From positions 35,301 to 99,300 of the forward strand of contig NZ_AVCK01000001.1 of assembly GCF_000747155.1 (NCBI RefSeq): a stretch of DNA of 64,000 bases, written 5' to 3'. The notes beneath the pieces are model-generated. The model made no database searches and had not been told where the DNA came from. It worked only from the letters and a program-made list of their open reading frames with translations. Positions within the stretch are counted from its first letter, which is position 1; each line of letters starts with the position of its first letter. The DNA is from Arenimonas metalli CF5-1 (GTDB taxonomy: Bacteria > Pseudomonadota > Gammaproteobacteria > Xanthomonadales > Xanthomonadaceae). Both the position numbers and the translations under genes were made by a program. This document shows, in pieces, positions 1 to 8,745 of this stretch.

Positions 1-762
1 GCTGGCGAGGTGGTCCGGGAGGTATTTCGACAGGGCGGCCAGCAGCCTGTTGGTGCGGCCGGTGATGAGGCGCGGGCGGCCGGCCTCGACGGCGTCGACG
101 GCGAGCTTCGCGACCTCGGCGCTGGTGAGCCAGATGCCTTTCGGAAGCTGGCTGACCTTCTCGCGCATGCCGTTGACGTCGTGGAATTCGGTGTAGGTCA
201 TGCCCGGGCAGACCGCGGTGACGTGCACGCCGTGCTTCTTCATCTCGAGGTCGAGCGACTCCGAGAAGCGCACCAGCCACAGCTTGGTCGCGCCGTAGAG
301 CGTGTGGCCCGCGGTGGCCGGCACCAGGCCCGCCAGCGACGCCACGTTGAGGATGCGGCCGTGGCCCGCGGCTTCCATCGCCGGCAGGTAGCGGTGGGTG
401 AGTTCGGCCACCGAGGTCATCAGCACCTGGATGAAGTCGGCGTGGGTCTTCCAGTCCGCCGACAAGTAGCGGCCGGGCACGCCGTAGCCGGCGTTGTTGA
501 CCAGGGTCGAGATGAACAGGCCGCGCGACGTCGTCGCTTCGAACAGGCGGGCCGGCGTGGCGGGGTCGGCGAGGTCGGCGGCGATCACCACGCATTCCAC
601 CCTGGCGGAAAGCTCCGCGGCCAGCGCCTGCAGGCGCTCGGCGCGGCGCGCGACCAGGACCAGGGGCATCCCGCGCGCCGCGTACTCGCGGGCGATGGCA
701 GCACCGATGCCGCTGGAGGCGCCGGTGACCAGGGCGTGGCCGCGAACCGGGGACTGCGTCAT
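1..762 (-). CDS. Short-chain dehydrogenase/reductase (SDR), C-terminus cut by the window edge
   Basis: This is an NAD(P)-dependent oxidoreductase of the classical SDR family; the substrate cannot be read from sequence. The start ATG is at 762-760, preceded by a CCAGGAAA ribosome site. Reading inward it begins MTQSPVRGHALVTGASSGIG, with the cofactor-binding glycine motif at residues 13-20. Further on come the NNAGYG motif and the catalytic YGATK tetrad (Tyr and Lys). At least 254 codons are open and no stop is reached before position 1, so the C-terminus lies outside the window. It is transcribed away from the cupredoxin gene; the 107-bp gap between them must hold both promoters, but I see no convincing boxes. 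Family assignment is secure; function is unknown. Confidence 0.9.
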   Translation of the reverse strand, partial: MTQSPVRGHALVTGASSGIGAAIAREYAARGMPLVLVARRAERLQALAAELSARVECVVIAADLADPATPARLFEATTSRGLFISTLVNNAGYGVPGRYLSADWKTHADFIQVLMTSVAELTHRYLPAMEAAGHGRILNVASLAGLVPATAGHTLYGATKLWLVRFSESLDLEMKKHGVHVTAVCPGMTYTEFHDVNGMREKVSQLPKGIWLTSAEVAKLAVDAVEAGRPRLITGRTNRLLAALSKYLPDHLAS

Positions 763-869
763 GTTTCCTGGACTCCGTGGCGGCCGGATGGCCTGATTTC
801 GCGCCATTATCACCGGGACTGGCCGGTAATCCCGCCATCCGGCGCGGTTCGCCGGCGGAAGGGGGCAGG

Positions 870-1541
870 ATGACGATGCGGCACCACTTCTCCGCGGCCC
901 TTTGTGCCGCGGCGCTCGGCGCCGCCTCGATGATGCCCGGCGCCCGCGCCGCCGAGCTCGTGCTCACGCTCGGCGACGGCACCCGGCCGGTCGCCGACGC
1001 CGTCGCCAGCCTGCACGCCGACGCCCGCGAAGCCCCCGGGGCCACGGCCGTGATGGACCAGCGCGACTCGACCTTCGTGCCCGGCGTGCTGCCGGTGCAG
1101 GTAGGCACGGCCGTCAGCTTCCCGAACTCCGACCAGGTGCAGCACCAGGTCTATTCCTTCTCCACCCCCAAGCCCTTCGAGCTGCCGCTGTACGCGGGCA
1201 CGCCGCGGGCGCCGATCCTGTTCGACCAGCCGGGCGTGGTGGTGGTGGGCTGCAACATCCACGACTGGATGATCGGCTACATCGTCGTGCTCGACACGCC
1301 GCACTTCGGCAAGTCCGGCGCCGGGGGCGAAGTGCGGGTCAAGGCGCCGCCCGGCCGCTACACGCTGCGGGTCTGGCACCCGCGCCTGGACGCGCCGGTC
1401 GAGCGGCCGCTCGAACTGGGCGAGGGGCGCGCCACGCTGGCGATGACGCTGGCCCTGGGCCCGCCGCCGCCGGACCGCCGCAGCAGCGATCGCCTGCGTG
1501 CCCTGCAGGACCGCCTGCGCAGCCTCCGGCGCGAAGACTGA
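870..1541 (+). CDS. Periplasmic cupredoxin-like protein (methylamine-utilisation-like)
   Basis: A 223-residue exported protein with a cleavable signal peptide (MTMRHHFSAALCAAALGAAS, then MMPGARA before the probable cut). The mature part is a plastocyanin/cupredoxin-like fold: a GTAVSFPNSD strand, QHQVYSFS carrying the first His ligand, and GCNIHDWMIGY supplying Cys, His and Met, the ligand set of a type 1 copper site. I chose ATG 870 because GGGGGCAGG directly precedes it and the signal peptide starts there; an upstream in-frame ATG would give a non-signal extension. The stop overlaps the start of the following GGDEF/EAL gene (TGATG), so the two are translationally coupled. Similar proteins are usually annotated methylamine utilisation protein, but no methylamine pathway is nearby. 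A periplasmic redox or copper signal for the downstream kinase-like receptor is my inference. Confidence 0.82.
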   Translation: MTMRHHFSAALCAAALGAASMMPGARAAELVLTLGDGTRPVADAVASLHADAREAPGATAVMDQRDSTFVPGVLPVQVGTAVSFPNSDQVQHQVYSFSTPKPFELPLYAGTPRAPILFDQPGVVVVGCNIHDWMIGYIVVLDTPHFGKSGAGGEVRVKAPPGRYTLRVWHPRLDAPVERPLELGEGRATLAMTLALGPPPPDRRSSDRLRALQDRLRSLRRED

Positions 1542-3880
1542 TGCGCTGGCGCCTGCAATCGCGGATCGTCGCCCTGCTGATCCTGGTGGTGCTGGCGGCC
1601 CAGCTGGCCACCTTCGCGGTGGTGCACGTGGCCACCGGCCGCAGCGTCAGCACCCAGCTCGAAGGCGAGCTCGCGGTCGCCGAGCGCGTGTGGCAGCGCT
1701 TCTACGACGCCCGCAGCCGCCAGCTGCTGGAGTCGACCCTGGTGCTGGCCGACGACTTCGGCTTCAAGGCCGCCGTGGCCAGCGGCGACGCCGCCACGAT
1801 GGCGTCGGCGCTGCGCAACCAGGCCGCCCGCATCGGCGCCGATGCCGCCGTGCTGCTGGGCCCCGACGGCGACTGGCGCGCCGGCCTCGAAGGCGCCGAC
1901 CCGGCCGCGCAGTCGCGGGCGCTGGCGCCGCTGCTGGCCCGGGCACGGGAAGAAGGTTTTGCGCTGTCGGTGGTGGATTTCGGGAACGGCCTGCACGTCA
2001 TGGCCCTGCTGCCCGTGCTGGCGCCGGACCAGATCGGCTGGGTCGCGATCGGTTCGACCTTCGGCGACGACTACGCCGGCGATTTCCGCGGCCTGACCGG
2101 CATCCACGCCAGCTTCGCCCGGGAAGAGGGCGGGGCGCTGGTGGTCCACGCCTCCAGCCTCGACCCCGGCGCGCGCGCCGCGCTTGCCGCCGTGGCGCCG
2201 GCCGCGCTGGCGCCGGACCGCCGCATCCGCCCGATGGATCTCGCCGGCGACCGCTATTTCGCGCTGTCCGAACCGGTCTCCGGCGCGGACGCGGTGCGGG
2301 TCGTGCTGCAGGGGTCGCTGGACGAGGCGATGGCGCCGTACGCGACCCTGAAGGATCGCATCCTGCTGCTCTCGGGTCTGTCCGCGCTGATCGCCCTCGG
2401 CGTGGCGGGCCTGCTCGGCCGCGGCATCAGCCGGCCGGTGGTGCGCCTGGCCGAAGCCGCCCAGCGCATCCAGTCCGGCGACTACAGCCAACCGATCGAA
2501 GCCCGCGGCAAGGACGAGATCTCCGGGCTGGCCAGCGCCCTCGGCCACATGCAGCAGGGCATCGCGGCGCGCGAGGAGCGCATCCTGCACCAGGCCAACC
2601 ACGACGCCCTCACCGGCCTGCCCAACCGCGCCCGCGCCCGCGACCACCTCGAGCGGACCCTGGCCGAGCCGCGCCCCGACGGCCACGCCTGCGCGGTGCT
2701 GATGCTCGACCTCGACCGCTTCAAGGAAATCAACGACACCCTCGGCCACGGCTTCGGCGACCAGGTGCTGCAGGAAGTGGGCAAGCGCCTGCGCCTCGCC
2801 GTGCGCCCGGATGACCTGGTGGCGCGCCTGGGCGGCGACGAGTTCATGGTGATCATGCGCGAAGTCGAGCGGGAGCACGCCCCGCGCCGCGCCCGCGCGC
2901 TGCTGGCCCAGCTGCGCGAGCCGCTGGACCTGCCCAGCACCCGCATCAACCTCGACTGCAGCATCGGCCTGGTGCTGTCGCCCGACCACGGCGACGACGC
3001 CCAGACACTGCTGCGCCGCGCCGACATCGCGCTTTACGACGCCAAGGAAACCCGCAGCGGCGTCGCCGTCTACCAGCCTGGCCGCGACGAGGTGCACCTG
3101 CGCCAGCTGGCGCTGATGGGCGACCTGCGGCAGTCGGTCGCGCGGCGCGAACTGAGCCTGAAGTTCCAGCCCAAGGTGGACCTGGCCAGCCGCCAGGTGC
3201 GGCACGTCGAGGCCCTGCTGCGGTGGCAGCATCCGACGCTGGGCGCGGTGCCGCCGGACGAATTCATCCCGCTGGCCGAGCGCTCGGGTTTCGTGCACGA
3301 GCTCACGCGCTTCGTGCTCGAAGAGGCGCTGCGCCAGAACGCCGCCTGGCGCGCCGAGGGCCTGGACCTGGGCGTGGCGATCAACCTCTCGGCCATGGAC
3401 CTGATGGACGCCGACCTGCCGGACTTCATCCACGACTGCCAGCGCCGGCACAAGGTGCCGCCGGCGAAGATCATCCTCGAGGTCACCGAGGGCGCGCTGA
3501 TGCGCGACGTGGACTACGCCGTGCGCATGCTGCACCGGCTGCGCGCGGGCGGCATCCGGCTGTCGATCGACGACTTCGGCACCGGCTATTCCTCGCTGGC
3601 CCAGCTCAAGCGCATGCCGGTGGACGAGCTCAAGATCGACAAGAGCTTCGTGATGCAGATGACCGAGGGCAGCGACGACGCGGTGATCGTGCGCTCCACC
3701 ATCGAGCTGGGCCACAACATGGGCCTGTCGGTGATCGCCGAGGGCGTGGAGAGCGACTCCAGCCTGGCGCTGCTGACGCAGTATCGCTGCGACATGGTCC
3801 AGGGCTACCTGTTCAGCCCGCCGCTGGCCGGCGCCGAGCTGTACGCCTGGTGCCAGCGCTTCGCCGGGGCCGAGGCTTGA
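1541..3880 (+). CDS. Membrane GGDEF/EAL cyclic-di-GMP protein with HAMP
   Basis: A 779-residue inner-membrane signalling protein. Residues about 7-27 form a first membrane helix, about 30-270 a periplasmic sensor region, and about 273-295 a second helix followed by a HAMP linker. The GGDEF domain has the intact signature LGGDEF near residue 430, suggesting diguanylate cyclase capacity. The C-terminal EAL domain (about 530-775) keeps EALLRW near residue 557, DDFGTGYSSL near 677 and KIDKSF, so phosphodiesterase residues also look intact. Both activities may be present; which one dominates cannot be told. The start ATG overlaps the stop of the cupredoxin gene by one base (TGATG), implying co-translation and a functional link between the exported copper-type protein and this receptor. 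Confidence 0.92.
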   Translation: MRWRLQSRIVALLILVVLAAQLATFAVVHVATGRSVSTQLEGELAVAERVWQRFYDARSRQLLESTLVLADDFGFKAAVASGDAATMASALRNQAARIGADAAVLLGPDGDWRAGLEGADPAAQSRALAPLLARAREEGFALSVVDFGNGLHVMALLPVLAPDQIGWVAIGSTFGDDYAGDFRGLTGIHASFAREEGGALVVHASSLDPGARAALAAVAPAALAPDRRIRPMDLAGDRYFALSEPVSGADAVRVVLQGSLDEAMAPYATLKDRILLLSGLSALIALGVAGLLGRGISRPVVRLAEAAQRIQSGDYSQPIEARGKDEISGLASALGHMQQGIAAREERILHQANHDALTGLPNRARARDHLERTLAEPRPDGHACAVLMLDLDRFKEINDTLGHGFGDQVLQEVGKRLRLAVRPDDLVARLGGDEFMVIMREVEREHAPRRARALLAQLREPLDLPSTRINLDCSIGLVLSPDHGDDAQTLLRRADIALYDAKETRSGVAVYQPGRDEVHLRQLALMGDLRQSVARRELSLKFQPKVDLASRQVRHVEALLRWQHPTLGAVPPDEFIPLAERSGFVHELTRFVLEEALRQNAAWRAEGLDLGVAINLSAMDLMDADLPDFIHDCQRRHKVPPAKIILEVTEGALMRDVDYAVRMLHRLRAGGIRLSIDDFGTGYSSLAQLKRMPVDELKIDKSFVMQMTEGSDDAVIVRSTIELGHNMGLSVIAEGVESDSSLALLTQYRCDMVQGYLFSPPLAGAELYAWCQRFAGAEA

Positions 3881-3911
3881 GCCCGGGGCAGGGCTGTGGT
3901 CTGGTAGGCGC

Positions 3912-4328
3912 ATGAACCGACTCGCCTTCGCACTTCCCATGCTGCTGCTGGCAGCCTGCGCCACCACGCCGCGCATCTCGCTGTACGAACAGTTCGGCGG
4001 CCAGGCCGGCGTCGAGGCCCTGGTCGAGGAGCTGCTGGTGCGCATCCTCGAGGACGAGCGCATCAATGCCGGCTTCGTCGAGACCGACCTGGTGAACCTC
4101 AACGACCGGCTGGTGGAGCAGATTTGCGTCGAGCTCGGCGGGCCCTGCACCTACACCGGCCGCAGCATGGCCGAATCGCACGCCGGGCTGGGCATCACCG
4201 AGGCCGACTTCAACGCCCTGGTCGAGGACCTGCAGGACGCGATGGACGCCCGCGGCATCCCGTTCCGCGCCCAGAACCAGCTGCTGCGCCGGCTGGCGCC
4301 GATGCACCGGGACATCGTCAGCCCCTAG
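3912..4328 (+). CDS. Lipoprotein group I truncated haemoglobin
   Basis: A 138-residue protein with a lipoprotein signal (MNRLAFALPMLLLAACATTP; lipobox LAAC, Cys16) followed by a truncated-globin domain: SLYEQFGG at the start of the fold, LGGPCTYTGRSM, and AESHAGLGIT. His90 in AESHAGL aligns with the proximal haem ligand (F8 His) of group I truncated haemoglobins, so haem binding is plausible. Most truncated haemoglobins are cytoplasmic; the lipobox places this one in the periplasm, attached to a membrane. It begins 31 bp after the GGDEF/EAL gene and could be read from the same transcript. Ligand and role (oxygen, nitric oxide, redox sensing) are unknown. Confidence 0.85.
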   Translation: MNRLAFALPMLLLAACATTPRISLYEQFGGQAGVEALVEELLVRILEDERINAGFVETDLVNLNDRLVEQICVELGGPCTYTGRSMAESHAGLGITEADFNALVEDLQDAMDARGIPFRAQNQLLRRLAPMHRDIVSP

Positions 4329-4373
4329 GCCGGCGCGGTATCCTTGCCGTCTTTCCCGACGCAGGAAGCCCCG

Positions 4374-5126
4374 ATGCGCCAGAGAATCGTTGCCGGCAAC
4401 TGGAAGCTCCACGGTGACCGCGCCTTCGCCCGCGGCCTGGTGGACGCCCTGGCCGCGGCCCCGCGCCCGGCCGGCGTGGACGTGGTGGTGATGCCGCCCG
4501 TGCCCTACCTGGGCGAACTGGCCGACCGCTACGCCGGCTCCGGCCTGGCCTTCGGCGCCCAGGACCTGGACGTGAACGACCAGGGTGCCTACACCGGCGA
4601 GACCGCCGGCCGGATGATCCGCGACGTCGGCGGCCGCTACGTGCTGGTCGGCCACTCCGAGCGCCGGCAGTACCACGAGGAAGACAGCGAGCGCGTGGCC
4701 GAGAAGTTCCAGGCCGCCCGCCAGGCCGGCCTGGTGCCGGTGCTGTGCGTGGGCGAGACCCTGGGCCAGCGCGAGGCCGGCCACACCGAGTGGGCCCTGC
4801 AGCGCCAGCTGCAGCCGGTGCTGGACCTGGTCGGCATCGCCGGCTTCGAGGGCGCCGTGCTGGCCTACGAGCCGGTCTGGGCGATCGGCACCGGCCGGAC
4901 CGCCAGCCCGGAACAGGCCCAGGAGGTCCACGCCTTCCTCCGTGGCGAACTGCGTGCACTCGATGCTAGAATCGCCGGCTCGCTCCCGCTGCTGTACGGC
5001 GGCAGCGTCAAACCCGCCAACGCCGCCGAGCTGTTTTCCCAGCCCGATGTCGATGGCGGCCTGATCGGGGGCGCGTCCCTCGTGGCCCAGGATTTCCTGG
5101 CAATCGTCGCCGCGGCGGCGAGGTAA
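4374..5126 (+). CDS. tpiA: Triose-phosphate isomerase
   Basis: Interconverts dihydroxyacetone phosphate and glyceraldehyde 3-phosphate in glycolysis and gluconeogenesis; cytoplasmic homodimer. The 250-residue length is normal. The catalytic set is visible: Lys in AGNWKLHG near the N-terminus, His in GHSERR and Glu in AYEPVWAIGTG, plus the phosphate-binding YGGSVKP loop near the C-terminus. Start ATG 4374 follows a GCAGGA ribosome site. It is followed 12 bp later by secG, the usual neighbour in this and many other bacterial groups. Confidence 0.97.
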   Translation: MRQRIVAGNWKLHGDRAFARGLVDALAAAPRPAGVDVVVMPPVPYLGELADRYAGSGLAFGAQDLDVNDQGAYTGETAGRMIRDVGGRYVLVGHSERRQYHEEDSERVAEKFQAARQAGLVPVLCVGETLGQREAGHTEWALQRQLQPVLDLVGIAGFEGAVLAYEPVWAIGTGRTASPEQAQEVHAFLRGELRALDARIAGSLPLLYGGSVKPANAAELFSQPDVDGGLIGGASLVAQDFLAIVAAAAR

Positions 5127-5138
5127 CAGACCAAGACC

Positions 5139-5606
5139 ATGCTGCTCACCATCGTCAGTGTCATCTACGTGCTGGTCGCGATCGCCATGATCGTGCTCAT
5201 CCTCATGCAGCGCGGTTCGGGCGCGGCGGCCGGCTCCGGCTTCGGCGGCGGCGCTTCGGCCACGGTGTTCGGCGCGCGCGGTTCGGCGAATTTCCTTTCG
5301 ACCGCGACCAAGTGGCTGGCCACCATCTTCATGGCGATGAGCCTGGGCATGGCCTGGAACGCCACGCGCACCACCGACGTCGCCCCGGTCGAAGACGACC
5401 TCGGCGTGATGTCGGAAGTGCCGGCCAGCGGCGCCATTCCGTCGGCCGACGCGCCGGCGGGTGACGTCCCCGTGATCCCGGCGGCGGACGTCCCGGCCGA
5501 AGTCCCCGCGGCCGACGCCGCGCCGGTCGAGGCCGCTCCGGCCGAGGCCGCCCCGGTGGAAGAAAAGCCGGTGGAAAACGCCGAAAAAAGCAGCCAAGGC
5601 GGCTGA
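5139..5606 (+). CDS. secG: Preprotein translocase subunit SecG
   Basis: Small inner-membrane subunit of the SecYEG protein-export channel. The first 75 residues are typical: an N-terminal membrane helix (LLTIVSVIYVLVAIAMIVLI), the LMQRGSGAAAGSGFGGGAS loop, then SANFLSTATKWLATIFMAMS as the second helix. Residues about 80-155 form an acidic Ala/Pro/Val/Glu-rich tail with imperfect PAADVPAE-type repeats, longer than in E. coli SecG (about 110 residues) but common in Xanthomonadales. It lies between tpiA and tRNA-Leu. Confidence 0.95.
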   Translation: MLLTIVSVIYVLVAIAMIVLILMQRGSGAAAGSGFGGGASATVFGARGSANFLSTATKWLATIFMAMSLGMAWNATRTTDVAPVEDDLGVMSEVPASGAIPSADAPAGDVPVIPAADVPAEVPAADAAPVEAAPAEAAPVEEKPVENAEKSSQGG

Positions 5607-5614
5607 TCGGCTGG

Positions 5615-5620
5615 TACAAT
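5615..5620 (+). promoter_or_regulatory. Candidate -10 box for tRNA-Leu(GAG)
   Basis: TACAAT inside the context CTGGTACAATCTC, 42 bp before the tRNA. Other genes here have the same GGTANAAT-type box. No good -35 is seen at the matching spacing, so this is a tentative call. Confidence 0.4.
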
Positions 5621-5661
5621 CTCTCGCCTTCGCATCGGCCACGCCGGTTCGAGGCACACCT

Positions 5662-5746
5662 GCCCAGGTGGCGGAATTGGTAGACGCACTACCTTGAGGT
5701 GGTAGCGACGTAAGTCGTGGGGGTTCGAGTCCCCCCTTGGGCACCA
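5662..5746 (+). tRNA. tRNA-Leu, anticodon GAG
   Basis: An 85-nt class II tRNA. The acceptor stem GCCCAGG pairs with CTTGGGC, followed by the encoded ACCA. The anticodon stem CTACC/GGTAG encloses the loop TTGAGGT, giving anticodon GAG, which reads CUC. The variable arm (GCGACGTAAGTCGT) is the long type expected for leucine, and the T arm contains GGTTCGAGTCC. It sits between secG and nuoA, with no obvious terminator before nuoA. Confidence 0.96.
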
Positions 5747-5826
5747 ATCTGATGGACGGGCTGCCGCCCGGCGATGCTGGAGCGGCGGCGCGAACGCGCC
5801 CACGGGCGCATGGTGAGGAAGCGCGC

Positions 5827-6183
5827 GTGCTGGGCGAATATCTGCCGATCCTGCTTTTCCTTTTCGTCTCCACCGGCCTGGGCGTCGTCCTGCTGGTGCT
5901 GGGCTGGGCCCTCGGCCCGAAGCGCCCCACGAGCGAAAAGCTGTCCCCCTACGAATGCGGCTTCGAGGCCTTCGAGGACGCGCGCATGCAGTTCGACGTG
6001 CGCTACTACCTCATCGCCATCCAGTTCATCATCTTCGACCTGGAAATCGCCTTCGTCTTCCCGTGGGCGGTGAACTTCCGCCAGCTGGGCATCGTCGGCC
6101 TCACCGAGATGGGCATCTTCATCGGCCTGCTGGTGCTGGGCTTCATCTACGTCTGGAAGAAGGGAGCCCTGGAATGGGAGTGA
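5827..6183 (+). CDS. nuoA: NADH-quinone oxidoreductase subunit A
   Basis: Membrane subunit of respiratory complex I, 118 residues with three predicted helices. The family signature [20 protein letters not shown] precedes the second helix, and [13 protein letters not shown] follows. I chose the GTG at 5827 ([11 protein letters not shown]) because GTGAGGAA lies just upstream and the length then matches the family; an in-frame start further upstream would run into the tRNA. The end overlaps nuoB by 10 bp. First gene of the 14-gene operon. Confidence 0.93.
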   Translation: MLGEYLPILLFLFVSTGLGVVLLVLGWALGPKRPTSEKLSPYECGFEAFEDARMQFDVRYYLIAIQFIIFDLEIAFVFPWAVNFRQLGIVGLTEMGIFIGLLVLGFIYVWKKGALEWE

Positions 6184-6728
6184 CCTCCACCATCAAGCGC
6201 GTGATGAACAACCCCGAGCCGATCGGCTCGGTGGACGACATCCTGCGCCCGGAAGGCGACAACCCGCTGCTCGAGCGCGGCTTCGTCACCACCAATGTCG
6301 ACACGCTGGTCAACTGGGCCCGCACCGGCTCGATGTGGCCGATGACCTTCGGCCTGGCCTGCTGCGCGGTCGAGATGATGCACGCCGGCGCCTCGCGCCT
6401 CGACCTCGACCGCTACGGCGTGATCTTCCGCCCGTCGCCGCGCCAGTCCGACGTGATGATCGTCGCCGGCACCCTGGTCAACAAGATGGCCCCGGCGCTG
6501 CGCAAGGTCTACGACCAGATGCCCGACCCGAAGTGGGTCATCTCCATGGGCAGCTGCGCCAACGGCGGCGGCTACTACCACTACTCGTACTCGGTGGTGC
6601 GCGGCTGCGACCGCGTGGTGCCGGTGGACATCTACGTGCCGGGCTGCCCGCCCACCGCCGAGGCGCTCGTGTACGGCATCCTGCAGCTGCAGAAGAAGAT
6701 CCGCCGCACCAACACCATCGCCCGCTAA
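6174..6728 (+). CDS. nuoB: NADH-quinone oxidoreductase subunit B
   Basis: Peripheral-arm subunit that carries iron-sulfur cluster N2, the last electron carrier before quinone. The 184-residue protein has the adjacent cysteines of N2 in [10 protein letters not shown], then MGSCANGGG and [11 protein letters not shown] for the remaining ligands. The start ATG 6174 lies within the last codons of nuoA (10-bp overlap), the normal arrangement. Confidence 0.97.
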   Translation: MGVTSTIKRVMNNPEPIGSVDDILRPEGDNPLLERGFVTTNVDTLVNWARTGSMWPMTFGLACCAVEMMHAGASRLDLDRYGVIFRPSPRQSDVMIVAGTLVNKMAPALRKVYDQMPDPKWVISMGSCANGGGYYHYSYSVVRGCDRVVPVDIYVPGCPPTAEALVYGILQLQKKIRRTNTIAR

Positions 6729-6744
6729 GGACCCAGCCGACGCC

Positions 6745-7467
6745 ATGGTCGAAACCACCACGAGCTTCACCGAGCGCCTCAAGGCGCGCCTGCAGGACCG
6801 GCTGGTGTCGGTGCACGAGGCGCTGGGCGAGACCACCGTCGAAGTCACGCCCGAATCCTTCGCCGACGCCGCGCGCCTGCTGCGCGACGACCCGGAACTC
6901 GCGTTCGAGCAGCTCAGCGACCTGTGCGGCGTCGATTACCTCGGCTACGGCACCGACGAGTGGGATACCACCGACGTCACCGACGAGGGCTTCTCGCGCG
7001 GCGTCGAGGGCAGCGCCGGCCCCGGCCGCTTCAACTGGGAAGACCGCCCGCGCGGCAACGGCCCCGAGCGCCGCTTCGCGGTGGTGGTGCACCTGCTGTC
7101 GGTGCGCACCAACCGGCGACTCCGCCTTCGTTGTTTCGCCTCGGACAATAGCCTGCCTACCGTCCCGTCGCTTGTTGATGTATTTCCCGTAGCAAATTGG
7201 TTCGAGCGCGAGTGCTTCGACCTGTTCGGCATCGTGTTCGAAGGCCACCCGGACCTGCGCCGCATCCTCACCGACTATGGCTTCGTCGGCCACCCGTTCC
7301 GCAAGGACTTCCCGCTGACCGGCAACGTCGAGGTCCGCTACGACGCCGAGCGCCAGCGCGTGGTGTACGAGCCGGTTTCGATCGAGCCCCGCGTGGGCGT
7401 GCCGCGCGTGGTGCGCGAGGACTCGCGCTGGCAGCAGGCCGCCTCCGAGCGGCCGAGCAAGGACTGA
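6745..7467 (+). CDS. nuoC: NADH-quinone oxidoreductase subunit C
   Basis: 30-kDa subunit of the complex I peripheral arm, 240 residues, separate from nuoD here (they are fused in E. coli). The signature [20 protein letters not shown] is followed by [19 protein letters not shown]. Codons 125-151 (7117-7197) are strikingly different from the rest of the operon: 14 of 27 end in A or T (for example CGA, CTT, TGT, AAT, GTA, GCA), although the encoded residues look normal for the family. See findings. Confidence 0.95.
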   Translation: MVETTTSFTERLKARLQDRLVSVHEALGETTVEVTPESFADAARLLRDDPELAFEQLSDLCGVDYLGYGTDEWDTTDVTDEGFSRGVEGSAGPGRFNWEDRPRGNGPERRFAVVVHLLSVRTNRRLRLRCFASDNSLPTVPSLVDVFPVANWFERECFDLFGIVFEGHPDLRRILTDYGFVGHPFRKDFPLTGNVEVRYDAERQRVVYEPVSIEPRVGVPRVVREDSRWQQAASERPSKD

Positions 7468-7474
7468 CCCGGCC

Positions 7475-8731
7475 ATGACCCAGGAAATCCGCAACTACAC
7501 CCTCAACTTCGGTCCGCAGCATCCGGCCGCGCACGGCGTGCTGCGCCTGGTGCTGGAGATGGACGGCGAGGTCGTGCAGCGCGCCGACCCGCACGTGGGC
7601 CTGCTGCACCGCGGCACCGAGAAGCTGGCCGAGTCCAAGCCGTTCAACCAGTCGATCGGCTACATGGACCGCCTCGACTACGTCTCGATGATGTGCAACG
7701 AGCACGCCTACGTGCGCGCCATCGAGAAGCTGCTGGGCGTCGAAGCGCCGATCCGCGCGCAGTACATCCGCACGATGTTCGACGAGATCACCCGCATCCT
7801 GAACCACCTGATGTGGATCGGCTCGAACGGCCTCGACCTCGGCGCGATGGCGGTGTTCCTGTACGCCTTCCGCGAGCGCGAAGAGCTGATGGACTGCTAC
7901 GAGGCGGTCTCGGGCGCGCGCATGCACGCCACGTACTACCGCCCCGGCGGCGTCGCCCGCGACCTGCCGGACGCGATGCCGAAGTACCGCGAGTCGCCGT
8001 GGCGCAAGGGCGCCGAGCTCAAGCGCGTCAACGAATGGCGCGAGGGCTCGCTGCTCGACTTCCTCGAAGCCTTCACCAAGGATTTCCCGAAGCGCGTCGA
8101 CGAGTACGAGACCCTGCTCACCGACAACCGCATCTGGAAGCAGCGCACCGTCGGCATCGGCGTGGTGCCGGTGGACATGGCCCTGGCCTGGGGCATGACC
8201 GGCCCGATGCTGCGCGGCTCCGGCCTGGCCTGGGACCTGCGCAAGAAGCAGCCCTACGCCGCCTACGACCAGGTCGACTTCGACATCCCGGTCGGCGTGC
8301 AGGGCGACTGCTACGACCGCTACCTGGTGCGCGTCGAGGAAATGCGCCAGTCCAACCGCATCATCGCCCAGTGCGTGCAGTGGCTGCGCGCCAACCCGGG
8401 CCCGGTGATGGTCAAGAACTTCAAGGTCGCGCCGCCGTCGCGCGCGGAAATGAAGGACGACATGGAAGCGCTGATCCACCACTTCAAGCTCTTCACCGAG
8501 GGCTACAGCGTGCCCGCCGGCGAGGCCTATGCCGCGGTCGAGGCGCCCAAGGGCGAGTTCGGCGCGTACATCGTCTCCGACGGCGCCAACAAGCCCTTCC
8601 GGCTGAAGCTGCGCGCCCCCGGCTTCGCCCACCTCTCGTCCATGGACGCGATCGTGCGCGGCCACATGCTGCCCGACGTCGTGGCGATGATCGGTACCTA
8701 CGACATCGTCTTCGGCGAAATCGACCGCTAA
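7475..8731 (+). CDS. nuoD: NADH-quinone oxidoreductase subunit D
   Basis: 49-kDa subunit that helps form the quinone site beside NuoB. The 418-residue protein starts [20 protein letters not shown], the family hallmark. Also visible are [31 protein letters not shown] and the C-terminal [20 protein letters not shown] followed by DIVFGEIDR. It starts 7 bp after nuoC. Confidence 0.97.
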   Translation: MTQEIRNYTLNFGPQHPAAHGVLRLVLEMDGEVVQRADPHVGLLHRGTEKLAESKPFNQSIGYMDRLDYVSMMCNEHAYVRAIEKLLGVEAPIRAQYIRTMFDEITRILNHLMWIGSNGLDLGAMAVFLYAFREREELMDCYEAVSGARMHATYYRPGGVARDLPDAMPKYRESPWRKGAELKRVNEWREGSLLDFLEAFTKDFPKRVDEYETLLTDNRIWKQRTVGIGVVPVDMALAWGMTGPMLRGSGLAWDLRKKQPYAAYDQVDFDIPVGVQGDCYDRYLVRVEEMRQSNRIIAQCVQWLRANPGPVMVKNFKVAPPSRAEMKDDMEALIHHFKLFTEGYSVPAGEAYAAVEAPKGEFGAYIVSDGANKPFRLKLRAPGFAHLSSMDAIVRGHMLPDVVAMIGTYDIVFGEIDR

Positions 8732-8745
8732 GGGTTACCTGACCG

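Noticed and set aside
10..873. Long plus-strand reading frame over the first gene
   Set aside because: It is the antisense of the SDR gene, which shows clear family motifs on the minus strand; the plus frame is rich in Arg, Gly and His and has no recognisable motif.
1358..4150. Very long minus-strand open frame opposite the GGDEF/EAL gene
   Set aside because: High-GC genomes produce long antisense frames; the plus strand encodes an intact multidomain protein and the minus frame has no domain.
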